A stretch of 54,267 bases of DNA, taken from the NCBI GenBank assembly GCA_002416125.1, contig DIBU01000010.1, positions 189,831 to 244,097 of the forward strand, read 5' to 3'. The position numbers were made by a program, and so were the translations under genes. Under the pieces are notes generated by a model that had not been told where the DNA came from, made no database searches, and saw only the letters and a list, made by a program, of their open reading frames with translations. Positions within the stretch are counted from its first letter, which is position 1; each line of letters opens with the position of its first letter. Of this stretch, positions 1 through 7,674 are shown piece by piece. Source of the stretch: Halieaceae bacterium UBA5044. GTDB taxonomy: Bacteria; Pseudomonadota; Gammaproteobacteria; Pseudomonadales; Halieaceae.

Positions 1-680
1 GACTTGCCGATCCAGTTGCGCTGCATGGTACGGACCTGTTCCGGCCAGTGCGGCAGCTGCTCAAGGTCCGCCAGCAGTTCCTCGGCGTAGGCGGTGATGC
101 GAATGAACCACTGGGGAATTTCCCGGCGCTCCACCAGCGCGCCGGAGCGCCACCCGCGGCCGTCGATCACCTGCTCGTTGGCGAGCACGGTCTGGTCCAC
201 CGGGTCCCAGTTGACCGTGGCCATTTTCTTGTACACCAGCCCTTTTTCGTAGAGCCGGGTGAAGAACCATTGCTCCCAGCGGTAGTAGGCTGGCTGGCAG
301 GTGGCGAGCTCGCGCGACCAGTCGAAGCCGAATCCCAGGCTCTGCAGCTGGCCCTTCATGTAGGCGATGTTCTTGTAGGTCCAGGCGGCGGGAGCCGTCT
401 TGTTCTGCACGGCCGCATTTTCGGCCGGCAGCCCGAAGGCATCCCAGCCCATCGGGTGTAGTACGTTCTTGCCGAGCATGCGCTGGTAGCGGGAAATGAC
501 ATCGGTGATGGTGTAGTTGCGCACATGGCCCATGTGCAGTTTGCCACTGGGGTAGGGGAACATGGCGAGACAGTAGAATTTCTCCCGGCTGTCGTCCTTG
601 TGCACGGCAAAACTCTGCTCGGTCTGCCAGTATTCCTGGGCCGCCTGTTCGAGGATTTTGGGCTGGTAATGGGGGTCCAT
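1..680 (-). CDS. leuS: Leucyl-tRNA synthetase, N-terminal part (cut by window edge)
   Basis: Charges tRNA-Leu with leucine in the cytosol. Reading the minus strand from the ATG at 680 gives 226 codons that run off the left edge. The class I signature HMGH is at residues 49-52, preceded by the typical FPYPSG stretch, followed by MGWDAFGLPAENAA and VNWDPVDQTVL, which are characteristic LeuS segments. The KMSKS region and anticodon-binding domain lie outside the window. It is oriented away from the Rrf2 regulator, 148 bases downstream of that gene, and probably has its own promoter. Identification is secure; completeness cannot be judged. Confidence 0.95.
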   Translation of the reverse strand, partial: MDPHYQPKILEQAAQEYWQTEQSFAVHKDDSREKFYCLAMFPYPSGKLHMGHVRNYTITDVISRYQRMLGKNVLHPMGWDAFGLPAENAAVQNKTAPAAWTYKNIAYMKGQLQSLGFGFDWSRELATCQPAYYRWEQWFFTRLYEKGLVYKKMATVNWDPVDQTVLANEQVIDGRGWRSGALVERREIPQWFIRITAYAEELLADLEQLPHWPEQVRTMQRNWIGK

Positions 681-763
681 TGCTTCGGTGTACTCAACTG
701 GTCCGGGCACGGACCTCTGGCAACCGACATGCGGCGGCTGCGGGTCCGGTGCAAAAAAACGCG

Positions 764-772
764 ATTCTATCA
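764..772 (-). promoter_or_regulatory. Candidate extended -10 promoter for leuS
   Basis: Minus-strand TGATAGAAT is an extended -10 element (TGN plus TAGAAT, 5 of 6 to consensus), 84 bases upstream of the leuS ATG. No convincing -35 hexamer sits 16-18 bases further up. Position and orientation fit leuS, but the call rests on one short motif. Confidence 0.3.
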
Positions 773-828
773 GTATTCAGTGCGGGCGGCGAAGGCCGCG
801 GTGCGGGGTGTGCAGCCCGCGCCGCACA

Positions 829-1272
829 TCAGGCGAGGTGCAGCAGTGGCAGTCGGTCGCGCAGTGCAGCCCCATCGCCGACAAGATCAGCGAGACTTGT
901 ATCATCAAGCTCCCGGTAGAACGCCTCCACGCCCCGGTGGAAAAGCCCCGTTAACTTGCAGGCTCCTGCCAGCGGGCAGCTGTTGGTGGCGGGGTTGAAG
1001 CACTCTACAAAGTCGCCGCTGTCCTCGAGTTTCCGCACCACCTCGCCAACTCGTATCCGCTCCGGGGCCATCCCCAGTTGAATGCCACCATGTCGTCCGC
1101 GCATGGTCGACAGGTAGCCCAGTTGCCCCAGATGCCGTGCGGACTTCAGCAGATGGGCTCTGGAGATATCGAAGGCGGCTGCGATGTCGGCGATGCGCAC
1201 CAGCCGCCCTGGGTGGCTGGCACAATACATGAGAATGCGCAGGGAATAGTTGGTGTAGGCAGTGAGGCGGAT
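829..1272 (-). CDS. nsrR: NsrR-like Rrf2-family Fe-S transcriptional regulator, probable ATC start
   Basis: Predicted nitric-oxide-responsive repressor. It has an Rrf2 winged-helix domain (about residues 1-80) followed by a cysteine cluster, C-x7-C-x5-C, which in NsrR binds a [4Fe-4S] cluster. The first ATG (1230) would remove the first helix. The preceding codons read RLTAYTNYSLRIL, exactly the family N terminus, with an in-frame stop further upstream and no ATG, GTG or TTG between. CAGGAG (1286-1281) lies 8 bases before an ATC at the position where the family has Met, so I propose ATC as the start (147 aa; E. coli NsrR is 141). Residue 8, Asp in well-studied NsrR and a cluster ligand there, is Asn here. 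It is divergent from the bd oxidase genes, its likely targets. A sequence error at the start codon is the main alternative. Confidence 0.75.
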   Translation of the reverse strand: MRLTAYTNYSLRILMYCASHPGRLVRIADIAAAFDISRAHLLKSARHLGQLGYLSTMRGRHGGIQLGMAPERIRVGEVVRKLEDSGDFVECFNPATNSCPLAGACKLTGLFHRGVEAFYRELDDTSLADLVGDGAALRDRLPLLHLA

Positions 1273-1372
1273 AGCGGCGACTCCTGAAAAATTTATATTA
1301 GTGGTTGCTTATATCGGCCGAATTATAAATACTATATTAGATATCACTTAATGCCGAAGCAAGGGGTTAACC
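1273..1372. promoter_or_regulatory. Divergent AT-rich control region between nsrR and cioA
   Basis: One hundred bases that are strikingly AT-rich compared with the GC-rich surroundings, especially 1288-1352. They contain the nsrR ribosome binding site, ATAT/TATA-rich tracts that could supply -10 elements in both directions (for example TATAAA at 1324-1329), and short ATAT dyads around 1334-1344. I do not see a clean copy of the E. coli NsrR operator or of an FNR box. AAGGGG at 1361-1366 is the Shine-Dalgarno for the GTG at 1373. Confidence 0.5.
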
Positions 1373-2779
1373 GTGTTTGAATTTTTCGACGCATCGATGC
1401 TTGCGCGAATCCAGTTTGCCTTTACTGTGTCTTTTCACATCATTTTTCCTTCGTTTTCCATTGGCCTTGCCAGCTATCTGCTGGTGCTGGAGGCCCTGTG
1501 GTTGAAGACGGACAACCCCGTGTATCTGAACCTGTACAAATACTGGCTGCGGATATTTGCCGTGGCATTTGGCATGGGCGTGGTGTCCGGTCTGGTGATG
1601 TCCTACCAGTTCGGGACCAACTGGAGTGTATTTTCTGACAAGGCAGGGCCGGTCATTGGCCCGCTGCTTGCCTATGAAGTGCTGACAGCGTTTTTCCTTG
1701 AGGCGGGATTTCTGGGCATCATGCTGTTTGGCATGGAGCGCGTAGGTCGGCGGCTGCATTTCCTCGCCACAGCCATGGTCGCGTTTGGCACGCTGTTGTC
1801 AGCAACCTGGATCCTGTCGGTCAACAGCTGGATGCAAACGCCCACGGGCCATGCCATGAATGCGCTCGGGCAGTTTGTGCCCGAAGACTGGCTGGCGATA
1901 ATCTTCAATCCCAGCTTTCCGTATCGCCTGGTCCACATGACGCTGGCTTCGTACCTGACCGTCTCGTTCGTGGTGGGTGGTGTTGGGGCGTGGCACCTGT
2001 TGCGGGACACGGCTAACCCGGAGGCGCGCAAGATGTTCTCAATGGCCATGTGGATGGCGACTTTCGTCGCACCGATGCAGATTTTTGCCGGCGACCTGCA
2101 CGGTCTCAACACACTTGAGCATCAGCCCATCAAGGTAGCCGCCATGGAAGGGCATTGGCAGCGACAGACCGGTGCACCGTTTCTCCTGCTGGCCTGGCCT
2201 GATGCGGCGGCAGAGGAAAACACGTTTGAGCTCGGCATTCCCTACGCGTCTGCACTGGTGCTCACCCACGATATCAACGGTGAGACTCCGGGCCTGACTG
2301 ACGTACCGGCAGCGGACAGGCCTCCGATCGGGATGGTGTTCTGGTCTTTCAGGGTCATGCTGTTGATTGGCACGCTGATGGCACTGATCGGCGTGTATTC
2401 CGCCTGGCTGCGCTTGCGTGGCCGACTGTACGACACGCGGTGGTTGCAGCGCGCTGCCGTGTGGATGGGCCCTTCCGGCTTTGTCGCTGTGTTGGCGGGT
2501 TGGATTGTAACTGAGGTCGGGCGGCAGCCCTTCACCGTGTATGGGCTTCTGCGCACCAGCGAATCCCTCGCACCTGTGGATGCACCTGCGGTAGCGGCCT
2601 CGCTGTTGGCCTTCATCGTCGTGTATTTCGCCCTGTTCGGGGCCGGTACCTATTACATTATTCGCATGATGCATGCACCGCCTGATGGTCAGGGGCCCGA
2701 GGCGGGGGCTCCGCTGCGTGCTGCGGGCACAACCCCCGTGGCCTCCCTGAAAACAGCTGCCAGCAAAGGAGGCGCCTGA
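1373..2779 (+). CDS. cioA: Cytochrome bd-type (cyanide-insensitive) quinol oxidase subunit I
   Basis: Heme-bearing subunit of an inner-membrane terminal oxidase that oxidises quinol and reduces oxygen to water. The 468-aa protein starts at GTG with a good AAGGGG. It carries the N-terminal heme ligand His22 in a SFHIIFPSFSIG context, the conserved GRQP motif at residues 383-386 (GRQPFTVYGLLRT), and many hydrophobic helices. It is shorter than E. coli CydA (522 aa) and lacks the long Q-loop insertion, which marks the CioA subgroup. It is followed after one base by subunit II and then a DUF2474 protein, the usual CioAB arrangement. The divergent NsrR-like gene suggests induction by nitric oxide; bd oxidases resist NO and cyanide. 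Confidence 0.93.
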   Translation: MFEFFDASMLARIQFAFTVSFHIIFPSFSIGLASYLLVLEALWLKTDNPVYLNLYKYWLRIFAVAFGMGVVSGLVMSYQFGTNWSVFSDKAGPVIGPLLAYEVLTAFFLEAGFLGIMLFGMERVGRRLHFLATAMVAFGTLLSATWILSVNSWMQTPTGHAMNALGQFVPEDWLAIIFNPSFPYRLVHMTLASYLTVSFVVGGVGAWHLLRDTANPEARKMFSMAMWMATFVAPMQIFAGDLHGLNTLEHQPIKVAAMEGHWQRQTGAPFLLLAWPDAAAEENTFELGIPYASALVLTHDINGETPGLTDVPAADRPPIGMVFWSFRVMLLIGTLMALIGVYSAWLRLRGRLYDTRWLQRAAVWMGPSGFVAVLAGWIVTEVGRQPFTVYGLLRTSESLAPVDAPAVAASLLAFIVVYFALFGAGTYYIIRMMHAPPDGQGPEAGAPLRAAGTTPVASLKTAASKGGA

Positions 2780-2780
2780 T

Positions 2781-3785
2781 ATGTTGGATTTACCCGTGAT
2801 CTGGGCCGGGCTGCTGGCCCTGGGCATCTTTATCTACGTGGCGCTGGATGGTTTCGATCTGGGAATTGGTCTGCTATTTCCATTCCTTGCCACGGACCAG
2901 GACCGGGATACTGCGATGAACACGGTTGCGCCGGTCTGGGACGGGAATGAGACCTGGCTGATCCTTGGCGGTGGCGGCCTGTTTGCCGCGTTCCCACTGG
3001 CCTACGCGGTTGTCATGCCCGCGTTGTACGCGCCATTTATCGTCATGTTGCTGGCACTGGTGTTTCGCGGCGTGGCGTTCGAATACCGCTGGCGCGACAA
3101 GGCGCATGAGCGGATATGGGACGCCAGCTTTGTCTTCGGTTCCGTCGTCGCAACCTTTATGCAGGGTGTTGTTCTGGGCGCATTTGTCCAGGGCATTGAA
3201 GTTGAAGGGCGCGCCTATGCCGGCGGCTGGTGGGACTGGTTGACCCCCTTTACACTCACGGTTGGTGTGGCGCTGTGTGCGGGTTACGCCCTTCTGGGGG
3301 CTGGCTGGCTGGTGTTGAAAACGGATGGAGCGCTGCGCCAGCAGGCGTACCGTCTGGTTAAAAGAGCCGCCATGGGCACGTTCTTCTTTGTCGGCGTGGT
3401 CAGTCTGTGGACGCCGTTTCTGTCTCCTGACATCTTTGCGCGCTGGTTCACATTGCCCCATTTTTATTGGTTGGCACCCGTGCCATTGCTCACGATCGGC
3501 ATCGCGGGCCTCGTGGCCTGGGGCATCCAGCGGCAGCGGGATGCGGTGATCTACCCGGCGACCCTGGGGCTTCTGGGGCTGTGTTTTATCGGCCTCGGTG
3601 TAGGCTTCACACCCTATATTGTGCCCCGCGCGATTACCGTCCACGAAGCCGCTGCACCTGATTCCAGCCTGCTCTTCATGCTGGTGGGCGCAGTGATCAT
3701 GTTGCCGCTCATACTCGGTTACACCGCGTATTCCTACTGGATTTTCCGCGGCAAAGTGCGTCATGGCGACGGAGGCTATCACTGA
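2781..3785 (+). CDS. cioB: Cytochrome bd-type quinol oxidase subunit II
   Basis: Second integral-membrane subunit of the bd oxidase, paired with the product of the preceding gene. The 334-aa sequence opens with the family pattern ALDGFDLGIGLLFPF and has WDGNETWLILGGGGLFAAFP (about residues 53-72), a hallmark of CydB/CioB. A strong AAGGAGG is embedded in the last codons of subunit I, only one base separates the two genes, and its stop overlaps the start of the next small gene, so the three are translated as one operon. No heme ligand is expected in this subunit. Confidence 0.93.
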   Translation: MLDLPVIWAGLLALGIFIYVALDGFDLGIGLLFPFLATDQDRDTAMNTVAPVWDGNETWLILGGGGLFAAFPLAYAVVMPALYAPFIVMLLALVFRGVAFEYRWRDKAHERIWDASFVFGSVVATFMQGVVLGAFVQGIEVEGRAYAGGWWDWLTPFTLTVGVALCAGYALLGAGWLVLKTDGALRQQAYRLVKRAAMGTFFFVGVVSLWTPFLSPDIFARWFTLPHFYWLAPVPLLTIGIAGLVAWGIQRQRDAVIYPATLGLLGLCFIGLGVGFTPYIVPRAITVHEAAAPDSSLLFMLVGAVIMLPLILGYTAYSYWIFRGKVRHGDGGYH

Positions 3786-3919
3786 TGCGCGACATTGAAA
3801 CGCGGCCTGAAGAGGGCAGCCTGGGCAGAAAATGGGCCTGGTTTATAGGCCTCTGGCTCTGCGGTGTGCTGGTGGTGGGCACTGTATCGGCTCTGTTACG
3901 CTGGATTTTGCTGCCGTGA
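3785..3919 (+). CDS. DUF2474 small membrane protein of the CioAB oxidase
   Basis: A 44-codon gene read from the ATG that shares its A with the TGA stop of subunit II (TGATG overlap). The product is a single-helix protein: a charged N terminus (MRDIETRPEEGSLGRK), one hydrophobic segment (about residues 19-39), and a C-terminal RWILLP. DUF2474 proteins of this size and pattern occur directly downstream of CioAB-type oxidase genes and are thought to be the equivalent of the CydX/CydY stabilising subunit. It is short enough to be missed by automatic annotation. Position, overlap and topology support it; its function here is inferred. Confidence 0.8.
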   Translation: MRDIETRPEEGSLGRKWAWFIGLWLCGVLVVGTVSALLRWILLP

Positions 3920-3947
3920 GCACACGGAAGAAGGAGGCAATGTGAAT

Positions 3948-4928
3948 ATGAGGCTTTGCGTGATGGTGTTTCTGGGTGCCTGCGTCGTACCCCTGGCAAG
4001 CGCTGCACAGAACACTGTGGAGGTCGCCGGGCGGTCGGCCGACGCGGCGCTGGATCAGGCCCGACTAACAGCGGGCTTTCAGGCGCTGGAGTCAGCGTGC
4101 TTCAGTTGTCATAGCCCTGATGCGTCTGCGGGAAACCGCGTGGCGCCGCCCATGGCGGCGATCAAGAAGCATTACATTCAGCCGGGAACCTCCTACGAGG
4201 CTTTCCGGGATCGTCTGGTGAGTTTCGTGCAGGATCCCTCCGCGGAGAATGCGCGCATGCCCGGTGCCATCGACCGGTTTGGCCTGATGCCCAAGATGCC
4301 TTTTGACCAGGTGATGGTGGAGGAGATTGCCTACTACATCTACCACAGTGCGTTGGAGGCCCCGGGCTGGTTCGAACAGCATTTTCAGGCCGAACAGCAG
4401 CAGCGTCGGCGCCTGGGGCAACCGACGCTGGTGACAGACGCGGATTACCTGCGCCGCGGCAGAGAGGTTGCGATGAGCGCCAAGTCGACTCTCGGCAGTA
4501 ACCTCCAGCAGGCCATCAGCGCCGGCGGTCCGGTCGCGGCCATCGATTTCTGTCACGACAGTGCGATTCCGCTGACCGAGGGGGCTGCGGCGGAACAGGG
4601 CGTTGCGGTTCGACGCGTCAGTGATCGCCCACGCAACCCCGCGAATGCGGCCACTGCCGCGGAGCTGGCCTACATGGCAACGGCGCGGTCTGCGCTTGCG
4701 GCAGGCACCGAACCGGCACCCGCCGTGCAGCGAGTGAAGCAGGAGGTTGTGGCGTATTATCCAATCGTCACCAACGGCCTGTGTCTGCAATGTCACGGTA
4801 GGCCGGGAGTGGAGTTGCAGGCCGAGACACAGGCCGCGCTGCGGGCGCGTTACCCCGACGATCAGGCAGTCGGTTACGGGGTCAACGAGTTGCGCGGTAT
4901 TTTTGTCGTGTCCATGCCAGCGCAGTAG
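3948..4928 (+). CDS. Exported cytochrome: N-terminal c-type heme site plus DUF3365 heme domain
   Basis: Likely periplasmic electron carrier or sensor linked to the oxidase operon. After a signal peptide (MRLCVMVFLG...LASA) there is a first CxxCH (C51, C54, H55) in a small cytochrome c-like domain. A second, CLQCH (C279, C282, H283), ends a domain with AIDFCHDSA and RNPANAAT, typical of DUF3365/Tll0287-like proteins. AAGGAGG at 3931-3937 could serve either GTG 3942 or ATG 3948; I chose the ATG, and the difference is two residues. It begins 28 bases after the DUF2474 gene in the same direction, so it is probably co-transcribed. Electron partner unknown. Confidence 0.8.
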   Translation: MRLCVMVFLGACVVPLASAAQNTVEVAGRSADAALDQARLTAGFQALESACFSCHSPDASAGNRVAPPMAAIKKHYIQPGTSYEAFRDRLVSFVQDPSAENARMPGAIDRFGLMPKMPFDQVMVEEIAYYIYHSALEAPGWFEQHFQAEQQQRRRLGQPTLVTDADYLRRGREVAMSAKSTLGSNLQQAISAGGPVAAIDFCHDSAIPLTEGAAAEQGVAVRRVSDRPRNPANAATAAELAYMATARSALAAGTEPAPAVQRVKQEVVAYYPIVTNGLCLQCHGRPGVELQAETQAALRARYPDDQAVGYGVNELRGIFVVSMPAQ

Positions 4929-4943
4929 CTAGGGGCGGGAATC

Positions 4944-4964
4944 GCGGGTGGCCTGGCCACCCGC
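4944..4964. terminator. Palindromic hairpin between convergent genes
   Basis: GCGGGTGGCC and its exact complement GGCCACCCGC are separated by one base (effective loop larger), 15 bases past the cytochrome stop and 15 bases before the end of the convergent amidohydrolase gene. There is no clear U-tract on either strand, so it may act as a bidirectional, weak or Rho-assisted terminator. Confidence 0.5.
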
Positions 4965-4978
4965 AGGGGCTGCCGGTC

Positions 4979-6226
4979 TCAGTGCGTGTAGGCTCGGGGC
5001 AGCGATGTGGCGGTTGGCAGGTAGCGATCGCGCAGCTCCGTCTGCCGGCTGCGCATTGGCTGCAGGCGGCCGCCGAGGATCACCTGCTCGGCCGATTCCA
5101 CCAGCTCCAGCGGGTCTCCACTCCAGAGTACCAGGTCGGCCGGGGCGCCGCGTTCGAGGCGGCCGCCGGGAAACCCGAATATCTCCGCCGGATTGCGTGT
5201 CAGTGCGGCCAGCGCGGCTTCGGGCCCGAGGCCATTGGCCGCGGCAACGCCGGCCAGCTGTCGCTGCTTGCGCGCATGGTGGGTGCCGGCGCCGGAAAAG
5301 CTGACTGTCACCCCAGCTGCGTGCAGCCTTGCGGCGTTGTCCAGCCGTGCGCCCAGCATGTCGAAACTGTCGGGCAGATTCTGCAGGGGATCCAGCAGCA
5401 CCGGCACCTGCGCCTCGGCCAGGGCGTCTGCCACCATCCAGGCTTCGGCACCGCCTTCAATGACGGCGCGCAAACCGTGGCGCTCGGCAAACGCGATGAC
5501 CTGCAGAATATCGCTGGCGCGATGTGCGCTGAACACCACGGTCCCGCTGCGCTGGAATGCGTGCAGCGCGGCGCGGCCTTCTCGGGTCAGCAGCGTGTGG
5601 TCGCCGTGACGCGGCGTCGATTCGCTCTCGGCGATGGCCTGTTCCAGCACCATCCATTGCGCGGCGCGTGAACCGCCAGCGAGAGTGGACGCGCTTTCGC
5701 CCAGCGCGATGAAGAGCACGGGCTCGCCAACGAAGCTCCGGTAGCCGCCGTCCAGAACCACGGTGCGTCCCTGGCCGCCGATGATCGACCCACCGGCCAT
5801 TGCGCCGAGGAGGCTGTAGCCGAAGCCCTCGATGCGGGTAATCGGAATCGGGCTGGAGTGCGGGTTGTAGGCACTGACCACGTTGAATTCGGGGCGCATG
5901 GGTGGTGAGCCCACCTGAGTGACCGCGGAGTCTACAGAGGGCCAGACCATATCGATTTCGTTCAGCCCCAGCGCCGTGATGCCGGCAAACAGGGCGGGGG
6001 TCACTGGTCGTCCGGCGGCGTCGAGCTCGGTGCTGTCTGCGGGCGCCCGCAGATGATTGCCAAGTTCCGCAATGCGCCCGTCGCGAATCAGGATGTCCGT
6101 AGCGGGCAGCGTACCGGCATCGGTCATCGTGTGTACCAGGGCATTGCGAATCAGTAAGGTGTTGCCGGCGGCCGCGGCCTGGCAGCAGAGCAGCAGTGTG
6201 GCGACGATCCATTTGAATCCATTCAT
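4979..6226 (-). CDS. Exported amidohydrolase-like protein lacking the metal-binding HxH
   Basis: 415 aa with a signal peptide (MNGFKWIVATLLLCCQAAAAG) and the overall plan of COG1228 imidazolonepropionase-like amidohydrolases: beta-sandwich start, barrel, and a C-terminal ADLVLWSGDPLE stretch. Where active members read PGLIDxHxH, this one reads TPALFAGITALG, with no histidines. The later positions expected to hold histidine and aspartate are also changed (AVIEGG; SFSGAGTHHA). It is therefore probably a non-catalytic or differently acting paralogue. Its ATG overlaps the stop of the upstream, intact amidohydrolase by four bases (ATGA), so the two are made together, possibly as a complex. Confidence 0.8.
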   Translation of the reverse strand: MNGFKWIVATLLLCCQAAAAGNTLLIRNALVHTMTDAGTLPATDILIRDGRIAELGNHLRAPADSTELDAAGRPVTPALFAGITALGLNEIDMVWPSVDSAVTQVGSPPMRPEFNVVSAYNPHSSPIPITRIEGFGYSLLGAMAGGSIIGGQGRTVVLDGGYRSFVGEPVLFIALGESASTLAGGSRAAQWMVLEQAIAESESTPRHGDHTLLTREGRAALHAFQRSGTVVFSAHRASDILQVIAFAERHGLRAVIEGGAEAWMVADALAEAQVPVLLDPLQNLPDSFDMLGARLDNAARLHAAGVTVSFSGAGTHHARKQRQLAGVAAANGLGPEAALAALTRNPAEIFGFPGGRLERGAPADLVLWSGDPLELVESAEQVILGGRLQPMRSRQTELRDRYLPTATSLPRAYTH

Positions 6227-7584
6227 GGCTGCACCTCCTGCAGCTGCCCCAACTCAAAGTCGGACACCGGTTGCCGGGCGGGGTCCTTGCGGTCATACAG
6301 CAGGGCCCCATCGATGAACACCAGGTCTGCCTTGCTGTAGATACTGAAAGGGTTGTCGCTCCACACAACCACATCGGCCATCTTTCCCGGGGTCAGGCTG
6401 CCGGTCATGTGCTCAATACCCAGTGAGCGTGCGGCGTTGGAGGTGATCCAGGCAATCGCGTGTTCAGGAGCGATATCCATGCCGGCGCGGCGGCCCTTGC
6501 CCATGGCCTTGGCCGCCTCCTGGTTAAGCCGCTGGATACCTTCAGGAGAATCCGAGTGCACGATCGCGCACCCCCCCGGCGGGCGGTCCACCAGGGCGAT
6601 GTTCTCCTGAATGCCGTCATAGGCTTCCATCTTGAAGCCCCACCAGTCGGCCCAGAGCGCGCCGCAGACCTGCTGCTGTGCCAGTTCGTCGGCAATCTTG
6701 TAGGCTTCGACAGCGTGGTGGAAGGTGCCGATGCGGTACTCGAACTCCTCGGCCAGGGCCAGGATGGTCATCATTTCATCCGCGCGGTAGCAGTGCATGT
6801 GGACAATGATCTCGCCCTGCAGCACCCCGGCCAGGGTTTCCAACTTGAGGTCGCGCAATGGTGCGGTCGCTTCCTCGTCACCGGCGGCGAGCTGCGCTTC
6901 GTAGCGAGCCCAACGATCGATATAGTCCTGCGCGGCGATCCACTCGGTGCGGTAGTGGGCGACGTTGCCCATGCGGGTGGAGGGCAGCTTGTTGCGCTGC
7001 CCATACACGCGTTTGGGGTTTTCGCCGCAGGCCATCTTCAGGCCATGGGGTGCCCCGGGGAACTTCATGCCCTGGTAGCTGGTGCTGTAGACATTCTTCA
7101 GCGTGACGCCCCGGCCGCCGAACAGGTTGGCCGAACCGGGAAGGATTTGCAGGGCAGTGACCCCGCCGGCGAGAGCCTTGCCGAAACCCGGGTCCTGCGG
7201 CCAGATACTGTGTTCGGCCCAGATGTTCGCGGTCACGGGGTCGCTCATTTCGTTGCCGTCCTGGTGTGCATCGACAGAGGGGCTGGGATAAACACCGAGG
7301 TGGGAATGCACGTCAATCAGCCCCGGTGTGATCCAGCGCCCAGAGGCATCGATTTCCCGGGTGCCGGGTGGGACATCACCGTTGCCTACCCAGGCGATTC
7401 TGCCGTTCTCGAGCAACAGATCGGTCTGTTCGAGCCGCTGCCCATCACCCGTGAGCAGGGTGGCGTTACGCAGTAGCGTGGGAGCTGAGATGAGCGGGGT
7501 GTAGGTGGAAGGGAAAGCGCTTTCTGCCTGCAGGGTGCCGCTGGCACCGAGCAAAAGCAGCGCTGCACAGGCCTGTTTCAGCAT
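6223..7584 (-). CDS. Exported amidohydrolase (imidazolonepropionase/prolidase-like) with intact metal site
   Basis: 453 aa from the ATG at 7584. An upstream in-frame TTG (7626) would put 14 residues before the signal peptide MLKQACAALLLLGASGTLQA, so the ATG is preferred. Metal-binding positions are present: GLIDVHSHLG (HxH), IIVHMHC, GTFHHAVEAY and IVHSDSPEG (catalytic Asp), followed by AWITSNAARSLG and GKMADVVVWSDNPF as in COG1228 enzymes. Characterised relatives hydrolyse cyclic amides or Xaa-Pro/Arg/Lys dipeptides; the substrate here cannot be read from sequence. The export signal places it in the periplasm. Coupled by ATGA overlap to the degenerate paralogue. Confidence 0.85.
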   Translation of the reverse strand: MLKQACAALLLLGASGTLQAESAFPSTYTPLISAPTLLRNATLLTGDGQRLEQTDLLLENGRIAWVGNGDVPPGTREIDASGRWITPGLIDVHSHLGVYPSPSVDAHQDGNEMSDPVTANIWAEHSIWPQDPGFGKALAGGVTALQILPGSANLFGGRGVTLKNVYSTSYQGMKFPGAPHGLKMACGENPKRVYGQRNKLPSTRMGNVAHYRTEWIAAQDYIDRWARYEAQLAAGDEEATAPLRDLKLETLAGVLQGEIIVHMHCYRADEMMTILALAEEFEYRIGTFHHAVEAYKIADELAQQQVCGALWADWWGFKMEAYDGIQENIALVDRPPGGCAIVHSDSPEGIQRLNQEAAKAMGKGRRAGMDIAPEHAIAWITSNAARSLGIEHMTGSLTPGKMADVVVWSDNPFSIYSKADLVFIDGALLYDRKDPARQPVSDFELGQLQEVQP

Positions 7585-7674
7585 GCAGTGGGCTCCGGTT
7601 TGGCGAAAAGGTGCGCTTTTTACCAAACCGAAGACGAATATTCCAGTGTCAGTGGCGCTTTCTGTCTGCGGTGT

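Noticed and set aside
1273..1372. Canonical NsrR or FNR operator between nsrR and cioA
   Set aside because: The region is AT-rich with short dyads, but no stretch matches either consensus well enough to call.
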